A stretch of DNA of 64,000 nucleotides, from contig NC_135014.1 of the NCBI RefSeq assembly GCF_051020955.1, positions 26,959,221 through 27,023,220 on the forward strand. Reading direction: 5' to 3'. This DNA comes from Megalopta genalis (Eukaryota; Arthropoda; Insecta; Hymenoptera; Halictidae). Below the pieces are notes generated by a model, which saw nothing but the letters and a program-made list of their open reading frames with translations, made no database searches and was not told where the DNA came from. Below are positions 39,351-53,776 of the stretch, one piece after another. The position numbers and the translations under genes were made by a program. Position 1 is the first letter of the stretch. Every line of letters begins with the position of its first letter.

Positions 39351-42300
39351 CCGCTCGAGTTTCCACGTCTCAGGCACGGCCGCATTAAAGCGAACACTCG
39401 TCCCGGTGTTCCGTCGCCGACTTACCTGTCTTCTCCCTGGAAATACCGGGCAAAGTAGCCTGCTCTTTAAGTTGCACTCCAAACATGGCCTTAATCTTAT
39501 TAGCCCTGGCGAGCATACCCTCGTCATTCAGAGAGGTCACAGTCAGGCTCCTCTGCGGCCCGTCCCTCCGCCGTCGGAACACTTTGGCCGGCACTTTGGT
39601 GATTGTCGTTTCCATCAGGAATCGATCGGTCGTGGTAGCCACGTCGGCCTGTCCGGCTATCAACTCGTTTCGCAGCGATTCGCCGTTGCGAACGCTCAGG
39701 CCGGACCGCAGGCTGTGGGTCCGATTGATGTGCACCAGCACCCCGGGCTTCAGCGGCCACCTCGGCGCCGGCGTCGGCTGCACCGGGTGCACCGGATGCG
39801 CCGGGCCCTGAGTCGAGTGCGAGGACACCGTCGGGCTCGGTGGCCCACCGTCTGGACTGTCCGACGATCACGTTTCATACCGGCTACCTTTTCTCGTTTC
39901 ACGTCCGATTCCGACGAAAGAAGCGACTTGGAACTGTCGTCGCTGTGCCGCGACCTTTGTGCGAGATAAAAATTGTCTGCATCGATCGCAACGGGGGGAC
40001 ACAAGCACGCAAGTTTCTGTCGCGAATCGTTTCGACAACTTCGAAGCAACACGTCGACGGTCCTAGTTCGCTTTAATCTCGTTTCAACTGTTTGTTCGCG
40101 CGGTCTAATTTATGCGACGCGTCGATCGCAACGCATTCGGATTAAGCAGATAATCGTTTCGCGTCTTAACAATTCTAGCTAGCTTGTAATAATATGCGCG
40201 GGTATTTCGAAGTTCTGGGTGTTATTAAGTATGGCCTTCTCGTTTTAAACAGAAACGCGTGAAAAATCCGCGATTTAAACGTCACTCTACTGGGGATTTT
40301 TGTACAAAATTAATAATCGTCTGCGTCGGTTTCAAGAAAACAAGTTCCACGAAAATGTAGAGGAAAATGTTTCCCTATTTGTTTCAGTTCTTTGAACGTC
40401 TTCGCTTGTGTCTTCTCTGTTATCTATTCTCGTTGCGAATGCATATATATGCATATATGCATATGTATACATGTGCAGTCTGTGTGAGATTAGACAGTCG
40501 TTTAGGTCATCCTCAAAATTTTGAGCAGAAAGCAACATTTTCAGCTTCGACTGTTCAAGCCCTTTATTCCTTATTGCAGAACGTCGGACAGCTGTAAGTA
40601 AGCTTATGACAGTGCAAAGTTCGGGTCAAGGCTAGACGTTTCTGATTTTTGCTTCTCTTAATTCAGCACCGAGCTTCAGATTACAATTTGTGTATGAAGT
40701 AGGATAAGCAGTGTCGATTGTTTTAAGAGCGTAAAAGTGAACAAATCCTTTTTACTTTTTATATCGTAAAAGCATAGACTGAGCGATGCGGTGTCGATGA
40801 GACATTTTCTATTCGCCAAAATTCGATTCTTTCGTCGACATCGTCGTTGTTTCCTCTTTCTTTTCTAATCGTTTCCAAAACGATCGCAATTGATACGACT
40901 TTTCTTCGCAAATTGAAGCACCGTGAACGAATAAAGCTAACTAATAATCTTAATTTGACAACCGGTTAATAATTTTGTTGGAAATCATCGTTGTTGCAAA
41001 TGTGCGATATTCTGCTTGTTCGATCGATGCGAGTGTCGCGTTTCAATTTTTAGTGGCAGCCGTTAATTTCTTAATTGCTACCACTTTTTACAGAAGCGTC
41101 GTTTCAGCGTTCATCGATCAAATTTCGATAGAATCGTATTAAGTGCGATCTGTTCTGTCCGATCCGTTCGATAATCGGATCATTGTGCCTTGCTTTAATA
41201 TCGCAAGCGTAAACTCTGCGTTCTTTGCGAACTTCTTTTCTTTTTTTTTTCCTCCAAGAAATTAATAGATCACGAAACTTAATGGTATTCGAAAACTTAT
41301 GGCACTGTGTTAAACATCCATTACGAAGTTCGTAAAGTACGAAGAGTCTTTTGTGAAAGAACACCGATTACACGCCGAAGTTTCGAACAAAAGTCTCTCA
41401 TAAGATAATTTAATGTGACCAGCAGAAAAGACCCGAAGTCGGCAACGTTTGCAAAATTGCTGTTCTGTTTCTTTCCGGGGTTTTAAGAGCCAACGGTCAT
41501 GGTATGAAATAACATAAGCGTTCGTTACGAAAACAGGAATATTTTAGGCAATTTTTTGATGCAATTTTTGTTTCAGGCAAGAAAGAGAGCGAATCTCCGT
41601 TCGAAACGGAAAGCTCGATAAAAAGTGGAAAAGAAACGAGATCAGCGTCGACGGTATATTTACAGAGAGAGAAAGAGAGAGACCGTTGGTTATAAAGGAA
41701 GCTGTAATATCCAAACTTCAATGTTCAAGAGGAATAACGAAGTCATTTCAGAGATCTCTTTCAAGTTGCCACGACTGCGCGATAAGGAGAATTGCTCGTT
41801 TCGTTCCAGTTCCTCGAAAGCCGGGGACATTGATTTTCTGCTGATCAGACGTTTATTCGAAACTTTCCTTAGGGCACTTAAATTACGCTATGGAGGATAT
41901 AGACACAATACCCGAACAGTCTGCGAACCAAGAGAGACAAATTGAAAAGAAGAATCCTTTCGATCGTGCAAAGTAATCTACTGGGAGTTACGCGTCTCGG
42001 CCGCACGCGGCTCTTTCGAACTTTTTAATTAAACTTTAGGACAATCGCGGATCGAATTTCAGGTATGTAGCGAATATTTTTCTCTTATATGCATTCGATT
42101 TCGAAATATCGCGGACGGACGTTGTCCTCGAAAAAGAGTTAGTTCGCGAACAAAAATCGTCACCGACCGATATCATCTCGATGCTCCCGCGATTATAGTC
42201 GCGTAATAATCAGTATCATGGTCTCGGGCTGTTTCATTTCGAATCGACTCGCGTAATCGAATTCAGCTGTTTCCTCGTCCATGTTGGATCACGAATGCAC

Positions 42301-43886
42301 ATCTTACGCGACGGCTGCCAATTAATCAGAGACTTCGCTGAATCCGGTAACAAGGTTTTCCTTATTTCAGTAATCACTGCTTTTTTTAGTCACCTGCATC
42401 TTCCGACGTTCATTGGTGCTCGAAACGATATTTCACTGGATGACGCGCGAACGTTTCGCAAGCTTTACCTCCGACGCCAAAAGTTTCGAGATGCAGTAAT
42501 GTTTCTCTAATTGACGCTCACATTCTGCACAAAAATGGACCATTTGAGAAGAGCAGATACCATTGTTCGAGCCTTGCTACTCGTTTTTGTCAACGATTAT
42601 AAGAACGAGCTGCAAGACTCGAATAATCGTATCTACTCTTCCCAAATTGTCCATTTTCATGGACAATCTGAGCGTCAATTAGGGAGACATTACTGCACGT
42701 GACAAAAAAAGAACTCGCGGTTACTCAGCGAATTAAATGTTCGGTCAGCTTGTCCTCTCGTATGAACGGTAAAAAATTATATATCCGCGTAACAAAAAAC
42801 TAATTTTCGTAGCAATTTCTACAGTCTGAATCATTCGACAAATTCTATTCGCGTTGAAGTACAACAAATTCTAATAATTTAACATTTAACCATTTCTCCA
42901 AATTAAACCGAAAAACCGGGGAAAGAGGTTCAAATTTATCGAACAGTGGTCTCGACGATTGGTACAGTGGCTCACAAAAGTGTTCGTACACCTTTAAGAA
43001 CATAATAACAATTTTTCAAAAATTCAACTCAACTTCACTTTCAAATTGAATCTTCTTCCAGACGATGCTGGACGACGACTGAAATGCCCCTTTTCTTTTC
43101 ATTTGAAAACGTTGCCCGAGTTCATCGTTCTCCTAAAAAATTCGCTATTACAAAGACTCGCGTGACAGCGCGAAGAAACCACGTTGAATCGCGGGACATT
43201 AAGTTTGAGAAACGATGATGATGATGATGATGCTTTACGCACGGTGGTCGCGAGAGTTCCATAGGCGGCGCGACCTCGCGCACTCCCGGTGACGCGACTT
43301 TCCATAATCGTTATGCTCATGTTTATTTATCGGGTCCCGTGCTCGACGTTAACGAACGTTGTAAACATTCCTGTCGTCGTCGCCCGCCGCCGTCGCCGCC
43401 GCGTGGGCGGAGGCTCGGCCGAAAAAATTCATATCTCCGAAAGGATTCTTCGTTTCAGGTCACGACTTGAACGACAGCCAACTCAATAAGAGAGAGCTTT
43501 CCACTCATCGGGCATGCAACCCTTCACCTACCTTTCACCTCGGAAAGTGTCGCCACGGCAGAATAGAACAGAGAATCAGAGGGCGAATAAGAGAGAGAGA
43601 GAGAAAAAGAGACAGAGGGAGAGAGGGATCACCATTGGAACGGAGATCGGCTAGTGTAACTAATCATCCCTAAATTATGCAACAACCGCGCAGTGCAACA
43701 TTCGAATAACAAAGAACTTTGCCACCCTATTCATTTGCACGTGCAACCCTTACCTGCCTCACCTCTATGTAGACTTCGACAGTAAACTATTATAAGTCGG
43801 AAGTGGTCACTAAATTATGCAACGCAACATGCATTCAGCCATGGTGGAGAACAAGGGGGATATAGTGTGCGTGTATATGTGTGTGT

Positions 43887-43932
<46 letters not shown>

Positions 43933-46900
43933 CCATAAGAGAAACGAAGGGACAGAGAGAGAGAGAGAGAGAGAGAGACGGGAGAGCGTGTGAGAGAGTC
44001 GGTGAGAGGTCTGGGCTTCCTGTGAGATTGGAGACAATCTCGTGCACACTACACATCAGGGGCTAGCTGTTACGTGAACTCACACCAATAAAGTCCGTAA
44101 GTCATTGCGCCGATAATACGTACATTCAACACCTTGCACGATTAAACGGAAACTTCGATGATGCCAGAGGTCTAACAAGAAAGAAACACAGGTTCGACAC
44201 ACGACGGAATAACTTAAGGCGCTCGTGGACGTGTTACCGATTCTATCTAATATCGGCTCAGAGACTGGATAATTACTTCGAAAGTCGTTTGCCTGCTCGC
44301 GGACAAACGTTGCGTCGAACGCATGCGACGGGCAAAGTTATCGCTGCCCGGTTTATTTATTTGTCGACGCTCTTCGCTCGTTAAATATTCGCGCTTTCGT
44401 CCAGTCTCTCGGACCGTGCTCCTAAATATTTCCCTAGTCCCCTAAATACTGTAATGTCTCCCTAATCGACGCTCAGTTTGGAGACAAAAATGGACAATTT
44501 TTGGGAACTGGAGAGATGCGATTATTCGAGCCTTGCGGCTCGTTTTTATAATCGTTGACAATTCGTAACTATAACAAATAAACCGCAAGGCTCGAACAAT
44601 CGTATCTCCTCTTCCCACATTCTCCATTTTTATGGACAATCTGAGCGTCAATTAGAGAGACATTACTGTATTTTCGTTCGTCGAATCTCAAAATTTAAAC
44701 GTCCCCCCCCCCCCTCGAACGGCTCGTTTCGTCGAATCTGAATATTTAAACGTATCCCCGAATATTTTCTTGCGGCGAGAACTTGAAATTTTAACACGAA
44801 CAGCGAACAGCGCTTCTTTTCGTTAAGAATTTAACGCGCGCGCTCAAATATTTTCTTTCGTCGGATCTTGAAATTTCAACGATCTCTCGAATATGTTCTT
44901 TCGTTAAATTTGCGCTTCGACGGTTCTCCGAAGATATGTTTTCGCGAATGAACGACGGTGGAACATTGTTTTTATGGGAAACAGAGAATCCGGTGTTAAC
45001 AGAACCGATTTTTATGTGAAATTTTGTATACTTTAAAATGTATAGATCGTTCGTATTTGAATCCAAACAATTCGATAAATTTATCTCAAACATTTGAATC
45101 CGCGAACGAAGTAAACTCAAAAATTGTTACGAAATCGCGTTGATAACTTAAAAACGATTTGATAAAATTTTCTGAACGAGAATAAATCTTCCGAATAAAT
45201 CCGAATAAGTTCCGCTCGTTGGTCCCTGTTTTTTCGTTAATAACTCGTAATTTTGCGACAGCCCGATCGTTAACGATTATAGAAACGAGCCGCGAGCCTC
45301 GAATAATCGTGTCTCCTCCGTCGAAATTGTCCCTTTCTGCGCCAAATCCGAGCGTCAATTAGGGAGAACTCACTGTACCAATTTATCGCGGATCCCGTCG
45401 CGTCGATCGCCTCGATCGCGACGGCGACTCTTTCAATTCCAGAATTCGGAGTACCACGGGAATCCTCTTTATAGCTGATTCCCGTTAAGCCGCCGATACG
45501 AGGAACCGATAATTCCATCGATCAATCGAGTACCAAGATTTGCCAAGGTTGAATTAGTATCCCGGATCCAATCGAATCCTTCTACAACGACACACGCGAT
45601 GTCCCACCCGTACATCTCCCGTCGTCCTACATATATATATACGTATATATATATGTATATACATACATACGGACATGCATGTACAACTATATACATCGTG
45701 CACAAACGTAATAATACCACTGAATTATCAGCACACCGGTGCGACGCGCACAGTGTCGGACGAAACGACAAAGCCGTGCGAAAATTAAAGAACTTCCGAC
45801 GGAAATCGGATGAAACGGCGCTGCTTCTTTTCGCGTCGAAGCTGAAAAATGTCGAAGAATGACATTTTTTAACCTCGACGATTTACGTTAAACTCGAAGT
45901 GTTCCAACGAAATTCCGATCTGTCCATTACCGTGTATAGTTGGAGCTTTTTCTGCGACGCGTTGCGCGTCGTTTCCCGTAGATCTCGACGACGCTGATCT
46001 CAAATTCGATCGCAGAATCGATCCACCGTATCAGAAAAATAAGAAAAATTGATCCAAGCGAACTCGCGATGTTCTCGTTGGTACGATTCGATAACTCGCA
46101 GATCTGAGATCCCGAAAAGCGTCTAAAAAGATCCTAAGATCGCCGGGAATCGGCGCGCAACGCGTCGTTAAGAAGCAAAATTTCGATGGAATATTTCGAT
46201 ATCAATTTTTAAGGTGGAGAAACGTTCGCGCCGCGTCCTGTCCGTCGTCTCAATATTCCGCAACGATTCAAGCTTCGACGCGGGAGAATATCGCGTCGCT
46301 CGATCAACATTCCTCCGAAAAGTTCTTCGATCTCCGCGCAACTTCGTCGTTTCGGCGCGCGACACGCGCGCGGGCCGTGCCTCGTAAAGCGCAAAGTAGA
46401 ACATTGCAGCCGCTTTTCGGCGAGTGTAAGCACGTTCCGGTAATAGAGCGCATGCAGACGCGGACACCAAGCTGTCGGGAGTCAGGGTAATTTCGTGAAA
46501 TAAAGAGAAACCGGTGCCGCGAACTGTACAGCGAGCAAAACAGGTGTGGGGTCGCGAACGGAAAGAGAGCGGCCGAAGATTAATGGAACGGAAAAAGAAA
46601 GAATCGGAGAAGTGAAGAAGAAGAAGAAGAAGAACAAGATAAAAAGAAAAGAAGAGAGAATTGTAGGTAAGAGAGAGTCAGAGAGAAGGGCCGGGGTAAC
46701 GGCGATGCGTTGTATTTTCGTACTTACTGTTCGCGTTCCTCCAGCTCGACCACCCGATTACTGTCTGTGTTTTGTTTACCAAGTCCAAATTAAAAAGTAG
46801 AGCAGAAACGAATCAGTTTTTCTGTGTTAGTGAGAGGCCACCGAAAACGAAACCCGCGCCAGCTGCTGCCGTGCCCCCGAGGACTACGGGGAGAACCCGT

Positions 46901-49900
46901 CGGTCTCCCTCTCTCTCTCCTTTCCCCCGCGCCCGCGGATTTTCCCTCCCGGCCGCGTTTAATTGGGGACGTTCTTTTCGAGTTTGAAGTTTACGACGGC
47001 GCGAATTTAATTAACGCCGGCTAAGTTCGCCGAGGATCGTGTTGAACTCCCGGGGTCCGGGGGCCGCGGGTGTTTCGCGTGGCGCCGCCGTTTCTTCGAC
47101 GAACGAGCCCCGTTTCTTCTTCTTGTACGTAGAAACGGCGAAAACTCGCTGGACATTTTCATTCTCCGCTGATTGTCGACTTCTTCGACGCCGCGGCGGC
47201 GGCGTCCCCGTGCACGCGGTTCGCGAAGATTCGACGTTTGAGCCGTTTATTTTGAAAGTGGCATAAGTCACTTTGTTTTTAAGTCGATATATTTAAGGGT
47301 GTGCGTTTTAACAGGTTTAAAAATATGGATGCTAACTTTCGAGACGATTTACTTGTATTTGTTGTCTCAGGATACTGATATTTTTCTCAGTATAAATAAT
47401 TTCGTATAAACATTAAAAAATCACCACTTTTCATTACGGTAAAGTGACTTATGGCCACTTTCAAAATAAACGGCTCGTTTCATGACGATCTCTTGAATAT
47501 ATTTTTTCGCCAATCGACGCTCGGATTGTCTACAAAAATGGACAATTTAGGTGAAGAAAGATACAATGATTCGATCCTTGCGGTTCATTTCTATAGTTAC
47601 GAATTGTCAACGGCTGTAAAAACGAGCTGCAAGGCTCGAACAATCGTATCGCCTCTTCCCGAATTGTCCATTTTCGTGGACAATCTGAGCGTCAATTAGA
47701 GAGATATTACTGTATTTGTGCGCCAACGGGTTTCTCAAGATAATATTTTCGCGAGTAAACGAGAGATTGTTTTTATGGGAAACAGAGAGTCCGGTGTTCA
47801 CGGTAGAACCGACTTTTACGTGAAATTTATGTATTTTAAAAGTTTACGGTATCTTTGACTTCATCGTCTGTAAAGATTTATTGAATTGAGTTTTAATTAA
47901 TTAAGGTTAAATTTGACGGTGCAATCTGGGTCCACTTAGGGTTATAATTAGATTGTGACATCGATGTATCAGCTTTGAAAATTATTTTACATTGATCGAA
48001 TTCCGATCTAGGAACATGTATTCTTTTCAAATTTTCGTCAATCAGCAAATATGTAAATTAATATAAACTATTTGTGGATAAAAAGGTAAAATAACTCTTT
48101 TAACGTTACAAAATAGCGGCGAATTAACAGTTTTAACAGTTTCGATCATATCGAAGTGCGGTGAAGTCTCCCTAATTGACGCCCAGATTGCGCACCAAAA
48201 TGGAAAATTGTGGAAGATGAGACACGATCATTCGAGCCTCGCGGCTCGTTTTCACAGTTGTCGGCAACCGTATCTCCGCTTCCGAAATTGTTCATTCTTT
48301 TTTGCTGCGCGCGCGTTGAAAATAAAAGGAGAACCATCGCGACGGCTTTGCGCCGTTCGGTTTTAATTTAATGTGAACGAGCGGATGTTTGCGCGGAGTC
48401 TCGCCGACATGGATTCCGCGAGGATTAGAATTAAGGGCGAGTCTATTTATTTCAGTCTTTCAAAGGGTTTATCACGGTGGGACCGGGACGAACGTTTAAT
48501 TAACTTTCGCAGGAGATTATGTTACATTGTGTCCTGCTCCACCGCGCACCGCCGTGAAATGGTTTTGTTAATTATGGTAAGCATTGTACTCTTTCGGGGG
48601 CTTAAAGATGCCTTTCAGGCATGCCCGCCGATTTTTTCGCTTTAGAGAGGAATTAGCTTTTTGCGACTTTGCTATCGCAGTGTTTGACGTATTATGGGAG
48701 CGCGAGCTTATGGTCGCGTCGAGAAAGACGTTAATGCCTTTTCTCAGGCTTGACGATTTCAAGGGAATCGTGTCTCCAACTGTGCACGAACGTGTCCAAC
48801 ACCGACGCATATTTTAACGTACAACGATCGATCCGAAATTATGCTCGCTAGATTCGCGAAAGCATTTTTTAACACGTTCGATGTCAACGTCGTTTAACCG
48901 TTCGCGAATCGTGCGAGGTCGAATGAACACTCCGCGATTTTAAAACTGTTTTTATTAATGTTAAATCTTTATTTTTTAAAATATCCACGACTGTTTCATC
49001 GAGGTCTGAGCTTATTAAAAAAAAGGAAAAGTAAACGACGAACTAGTTGGAGAGGGGCGATGTTCGAGCTATAATTAATCTTGATGGTTCGGAGCGTCGC
49101 TTCGTTTTTTACTTGCTTCGCGAAAGAATAATTAATCGAAAACCGAAACCAGGAGATCCAAATTTACCATAGAAACATGATTGAAAATTTACCGTAGAAA
49201 ACACGACTGTTTTCTTCTTGACTACGCCTGGCATCGTCGATAGGAAAGTCGGTTAATTAAAAAACAAAAAAGAACAAACAACTGATTGCGCAATCTTGTT
49301 TAGAGGGAACTCAGGGAACGCGACGTTATTTCCCGAGTTTCTTAAGAATTGCTATCAATTAGCGCGGACAAAGAGTACGCGCGAAACACGGGGCGCCCCC
49401 GGTTGACATCGGTAAACATTTTAAACGGGGGAATATTTATATAATTCGTTCGCGATTGTTTCCGTTCGAATTAAATGTTCATTAATGCGCGCCGGTGGAG
49501 CTGCCGCGACGATATAGTTAATGCATTAAAATGCAGGCAACGGTTAATTAAAATTCGATAAACATACTTTGAATTTTAAATGTGCGTTTGTTTACATACC
49601 GTTTAAATCACGTCGATTTATTATAACGCGACTCGAAAAATTCAATTCGATCGGTCGCTGCTTTTAGTATGTATAAATCGTAGCTTTGGCGCGCGAATAA
49701 ATTATTTTGCATCCGTTAACTAACGTTTATTTCACTGATATACGTATATTCAAAATATATAATTTTGCAAATGATTATAGCAGATTTCGAATGTAACATT
49801 CAACTCGAATGAAATTTTATCGCCATATAGTTGAACCAAAAATTAAAAAGAAAACCGATCAAGCAATCACAACAATTTCAAATATAATTTGTTTCGGCGA

Positions 49901-50623
49901 AACAAACAGTTCACCGCGTTCGTTTTCGAACGAAATTGTCCAGCGAGTCGATGGAATTTTGTCGTTTCCTCGACCGCACGGCAGCACGTGCCACAGGTTC
50001 GTATGTATACTTAATAATTTGTACATGTATTATGTAGTTGTTCTTTGCATCCAGATAGGAAATTCGCATTGTCCATCTACTTTACACGATTACGTAAACA
50101 TAATAGGCATGCTCTCTTTGGAACTAGCATGAACGATTAATAACAACGCAAAAATAATGTATGCGGGTGCATGGTTTATGCAAACCTGACTGCAGCCATC
50201 CAATTAACGCCCGAGGATTCTGTCGTCGAACGAAGCGCGAGCGCGCCTCTCCTCGTCTTTTAAAACAACCCCGAAGCGACCGTACGAAAACGTCTCCTTC
50301 GACGAATTGCCGTTGTCAGGCAATTTTATTCGTTGCGCTCGGCTCGAATAAGAATATCGACAACAAAAAATCTCGAGATCTCCTTTCTCTCTTTAACACT
50401 AAACCTACCGCGGTCTTAAGTTACCGATATTTCTTATTTTGCAATTCTGCAAAGTACCGAGACTCTTTCGTGGAAAACGCTTGAATAAGTTTATTCAATA
50501 TATATATATATAATTATATATATTGTTATTTATATATATATATATATATTATTATATATATATATTATTGGAGCAAGTTTTATAATAAAAACTTTACAAA
50601 TTCCAAATAAATTCGGTATATAC

Positions 50624-50654
<31 letters not shown>

Positions 50655-53642
50655 TATAAATAATATATATATTATTATTATTTATTATTATTATTATTAT
50701 ATATTTATTATATAATTGCTCCAATAATATATATATGTAATATATAATATAATAATAAATAATATATAATATAAAATATAATAATAAACAATAAAAACTT
50801 TACAAATACCAAATAAATTCGGTCTTCTCACTTTTGTGAAGCAGCGCATGCCAGTTAGTATTACCGCTCGGTAGGTTTAGCGTTAATTTCGAGCAACAAT
50901 CCAGCCGATTCGTCGCGGATCGCAATTTAAAACAGAATCCTGTGGAAGCATTGAGCGTCGCGTTCCATTCAAGAATGACCATTATCGAGGCGCGAAATTC
51001 GATGCCTGCAGCCAGCCGGAATGATAGTAATTGTACTTTCGTTGACGGGGGCGAGATGTTCCAGTATCTTACACGATGTTTCTCTTCTTTGCCGAACCGA
51101 GAGGCAAGAAATATTCGTTCAACGACTCGGTCTCTACGCGAGGATGCTACTCGTTAAGGATCGATACGTTACGCAATGGGAGCTCGTTGGTACTGATTCA
51201 ACGTTACTTCGCAATCATTAGCAAGCTCGCGGCGCGCGCTTTTTTTCTTTTACTGCTCCGCGATCAAGCGACATGCTGCGTGTCTAGAGGGATCAGAAAT
51301 CGGATCGTATCCCGTGAAAATTTACCGTTGGACAAACCGTTGTGCTGCGAGACAGACCCGAGCAGGCTCGGAACCGACCAAAAATCTCACCGGCTCGAAA
51401 CAATCCGATACCGTGTACGTATTTCCATTGTCGCGAGTGTACAGTTGCTCGCAAAAATGTTCGTGCACGTTTTTAAAACGTAACAACTGTTTTAATACTG
51501 AACCAACCGAATTTTTTTTTCGACGATAGGGGTTATTTGTTTCATCTACTGGACGATGACTCTGAAATGTTTCTTTTTTTTCTTAATTTTGCTGTTATTA
51601 CTTGGAACGACAAAGATATAATAATCTGGATCTCGGTGACTTGTACGCGTGTGGAAAATTCTATCGAAATTTTTCTGCACGGGTGTAAGATACCAAGATC
51701 TACGAAAGGTGTTTTTAAAAATTTTAGAAGTTAAAAAACGAGGGTTTCTAATGTTTTCTTTTCGTTCCAAGTAATAGCAGAATTAAGAAGAAGCTTTTTA
51801 GCCACCGTCTAATAGGTCTAAGATTAGTTTGATTCAGTTTTGAAAAAGTTAATTGCGTTTTAAAAGGTGTACGAACACTTTTACGGGCCACCGTATGTCG
51901 ATAGTCATGTATGGTGTGCTTTTCCGTGAGTGGACAATGTCGAGAATAGTGCGAGCAAAGTGGATGGATTTCGATGAAACGAGATCTCGTGTCACAAAAG
52001 GGGGGAGGGGGTGCTTATGATCTATTATGGGGATGTTCCGCGATACATTGCAAGAACTGTTATTATGTAATTCACTCGGCGGACTATGCCGAGCTCTATC
52101 CAGTTGCGAACCTTGCTAGACAATGTTGCGACAAATATGCATTACGTCGAGGTAGAATTTTAAAAATGTCCTGGTTTATTCTATTCGATACTGGCACATT
52201 TATTGCGAATGATATTTGCAAGCTCCGTTTGTACTCTGATTCATTGAACGTCTTTATGGACCGAATTTTCTGAATTTTTGTATTATTTAATAAACGCTAA
52301 GAGTAAAGATATTATTATAAAAAAATTATAGTACATAATTACAGAACTGTAATTATTTCGTTGCAATTTTTATATCAAGTTCACGTTTAAATCGGAACCG
52401 CAAAATTGTAATTCTAAATAATACCGGTTTATTGTCTAAATATACGAATAGACCGGAATTTCGATTACACTAACCAGAGGGAAATTGGTGTTTGAATAAT
52501 AGAACAGTCGTTTAGCCGCAATTAAAATCAATTTTTGACGACTCGCACGATTAATTACACATGGATTGAACTAATGATCGGATAGTCGTGGGTGTACCGT
52601 AATCGTTAAATCGTGTTTTTTCTTCACGCGAAGACAAGCTAAAGAATTGCTTAATTATTAAGTAACTTTAATTATTATTAAAGGAATCGCTGTAATTTTC
52701 AGTAACTCGAATCACGATATTAATATTACTCCATAATAATGCTTCGTGTTTTTTAAAGACTTGATTTCTTTTTCTTTACTTCACGCTTCGAAGCTAAATA
52801 GGAAACTTAGGCGCCTGAAACATCCTGATCTCGTTCATTGTTTCAACGAATTCCTTCGGGTAATGCATATTTCTCGGCCAACTAAAAGTCATCGAAGTTC
52901 GATGAGGTTCGCGTCGAACGTTCGTGAAGTATGTAAAAATCGTTTGCAATGATTGCCACAATTTTAATTTGGACTTCTTCAAGATTTTGAATCGGTGTCG
53001 CGTGTCGAACGATCCAAGAGCATGCTTCTAAAATGAAGTATTCGAAAGCACTCTCGAGCGACACTCGTTTGGTTGCACGGAAGAGACTTTTGGTTCGTCG
53101 AAAAACAAAATTCATTGGGATTCATTGTATACCAGACGTCTAAATTCATTGTTTATCCATCGACGCGCACGAATCTCGAAGAAAGTCCGTTTTTGCATAT
53201 GCTGTCATGCAATAATCGTTTGTGAATCGGCCGATCACACAATGTGACAATTTGACACAACGTGCTCGCGGAAATCTTACTTACATTTCATCTGGCAGCG
53301 TTTGCGTCGACAGACGATGAAGATCACCACGCAGATGATTATGATCAAAAGAATGAGAACGACTGCCGATACGATGATGATCAACAGGATGTTTCCCTCC
53401 AGCTGATGCCACCATGGTATATGACCTAAAATGAGAATCGATGCAACGCTATCGATGATATCGAAACAATGAAATACAATAAATTCGCCCCGATTTTCCT
53501 TCAGCTTGCAAACAAAAGTGGGCAAGCTGGGAAAATGAGATACGATTATTCAATAATATAACGAAAATATAATCTGTATAAATTATATAAACCGTATAAA
53601 CCATGTAAACTGCATAAACTACATAAATCACATAAACTATAT

Positions 53643-53703
<61 letters not shown>

Positions 53704-53735
53704 ATATAATATAATATATATATATATAATAATAA

Positions 53736-53776
<41 letters not shown>

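Larger units (their letters stand above)
30900..39425 (-). other. Intron 6 (8,526 bp)
   Basis: It contains a GA tract of about 660 bp (CU in the transcript) near its 3' end, a hAT-like element at 31830-32508, several foldback elements with a cluster at 33937-34337, and a piggyBac-like element containing a nested foldback copy. A (GTC)n run at about 39310-39352 lies close to the donor. No further exon was recognised. Confidence 0.85.
39977..53284 (-). other. Intron 5 (about 13.3 kb)
   Basis: It separates the transmembrane exon from the tail exons. It has no repeats that I recognise from 39977 to about 42490. Foldback copies, a duplicated block (44.4-45.05 and 47.5-47.85 kb), a 38-bp inverted-repeat element, an AT-repeat region at 50490-50790 and a Tc1-like element follow. 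48305-51439 and 51900-53280 otherwise hold unique AT-rich sequence without a supportable gene. Confidence 0.8.

Noticed and set aside
49809..50132. 107-codon plus-strand frame in intron 5
   Set aside because: No recognisable similarity, domain or gene signals.
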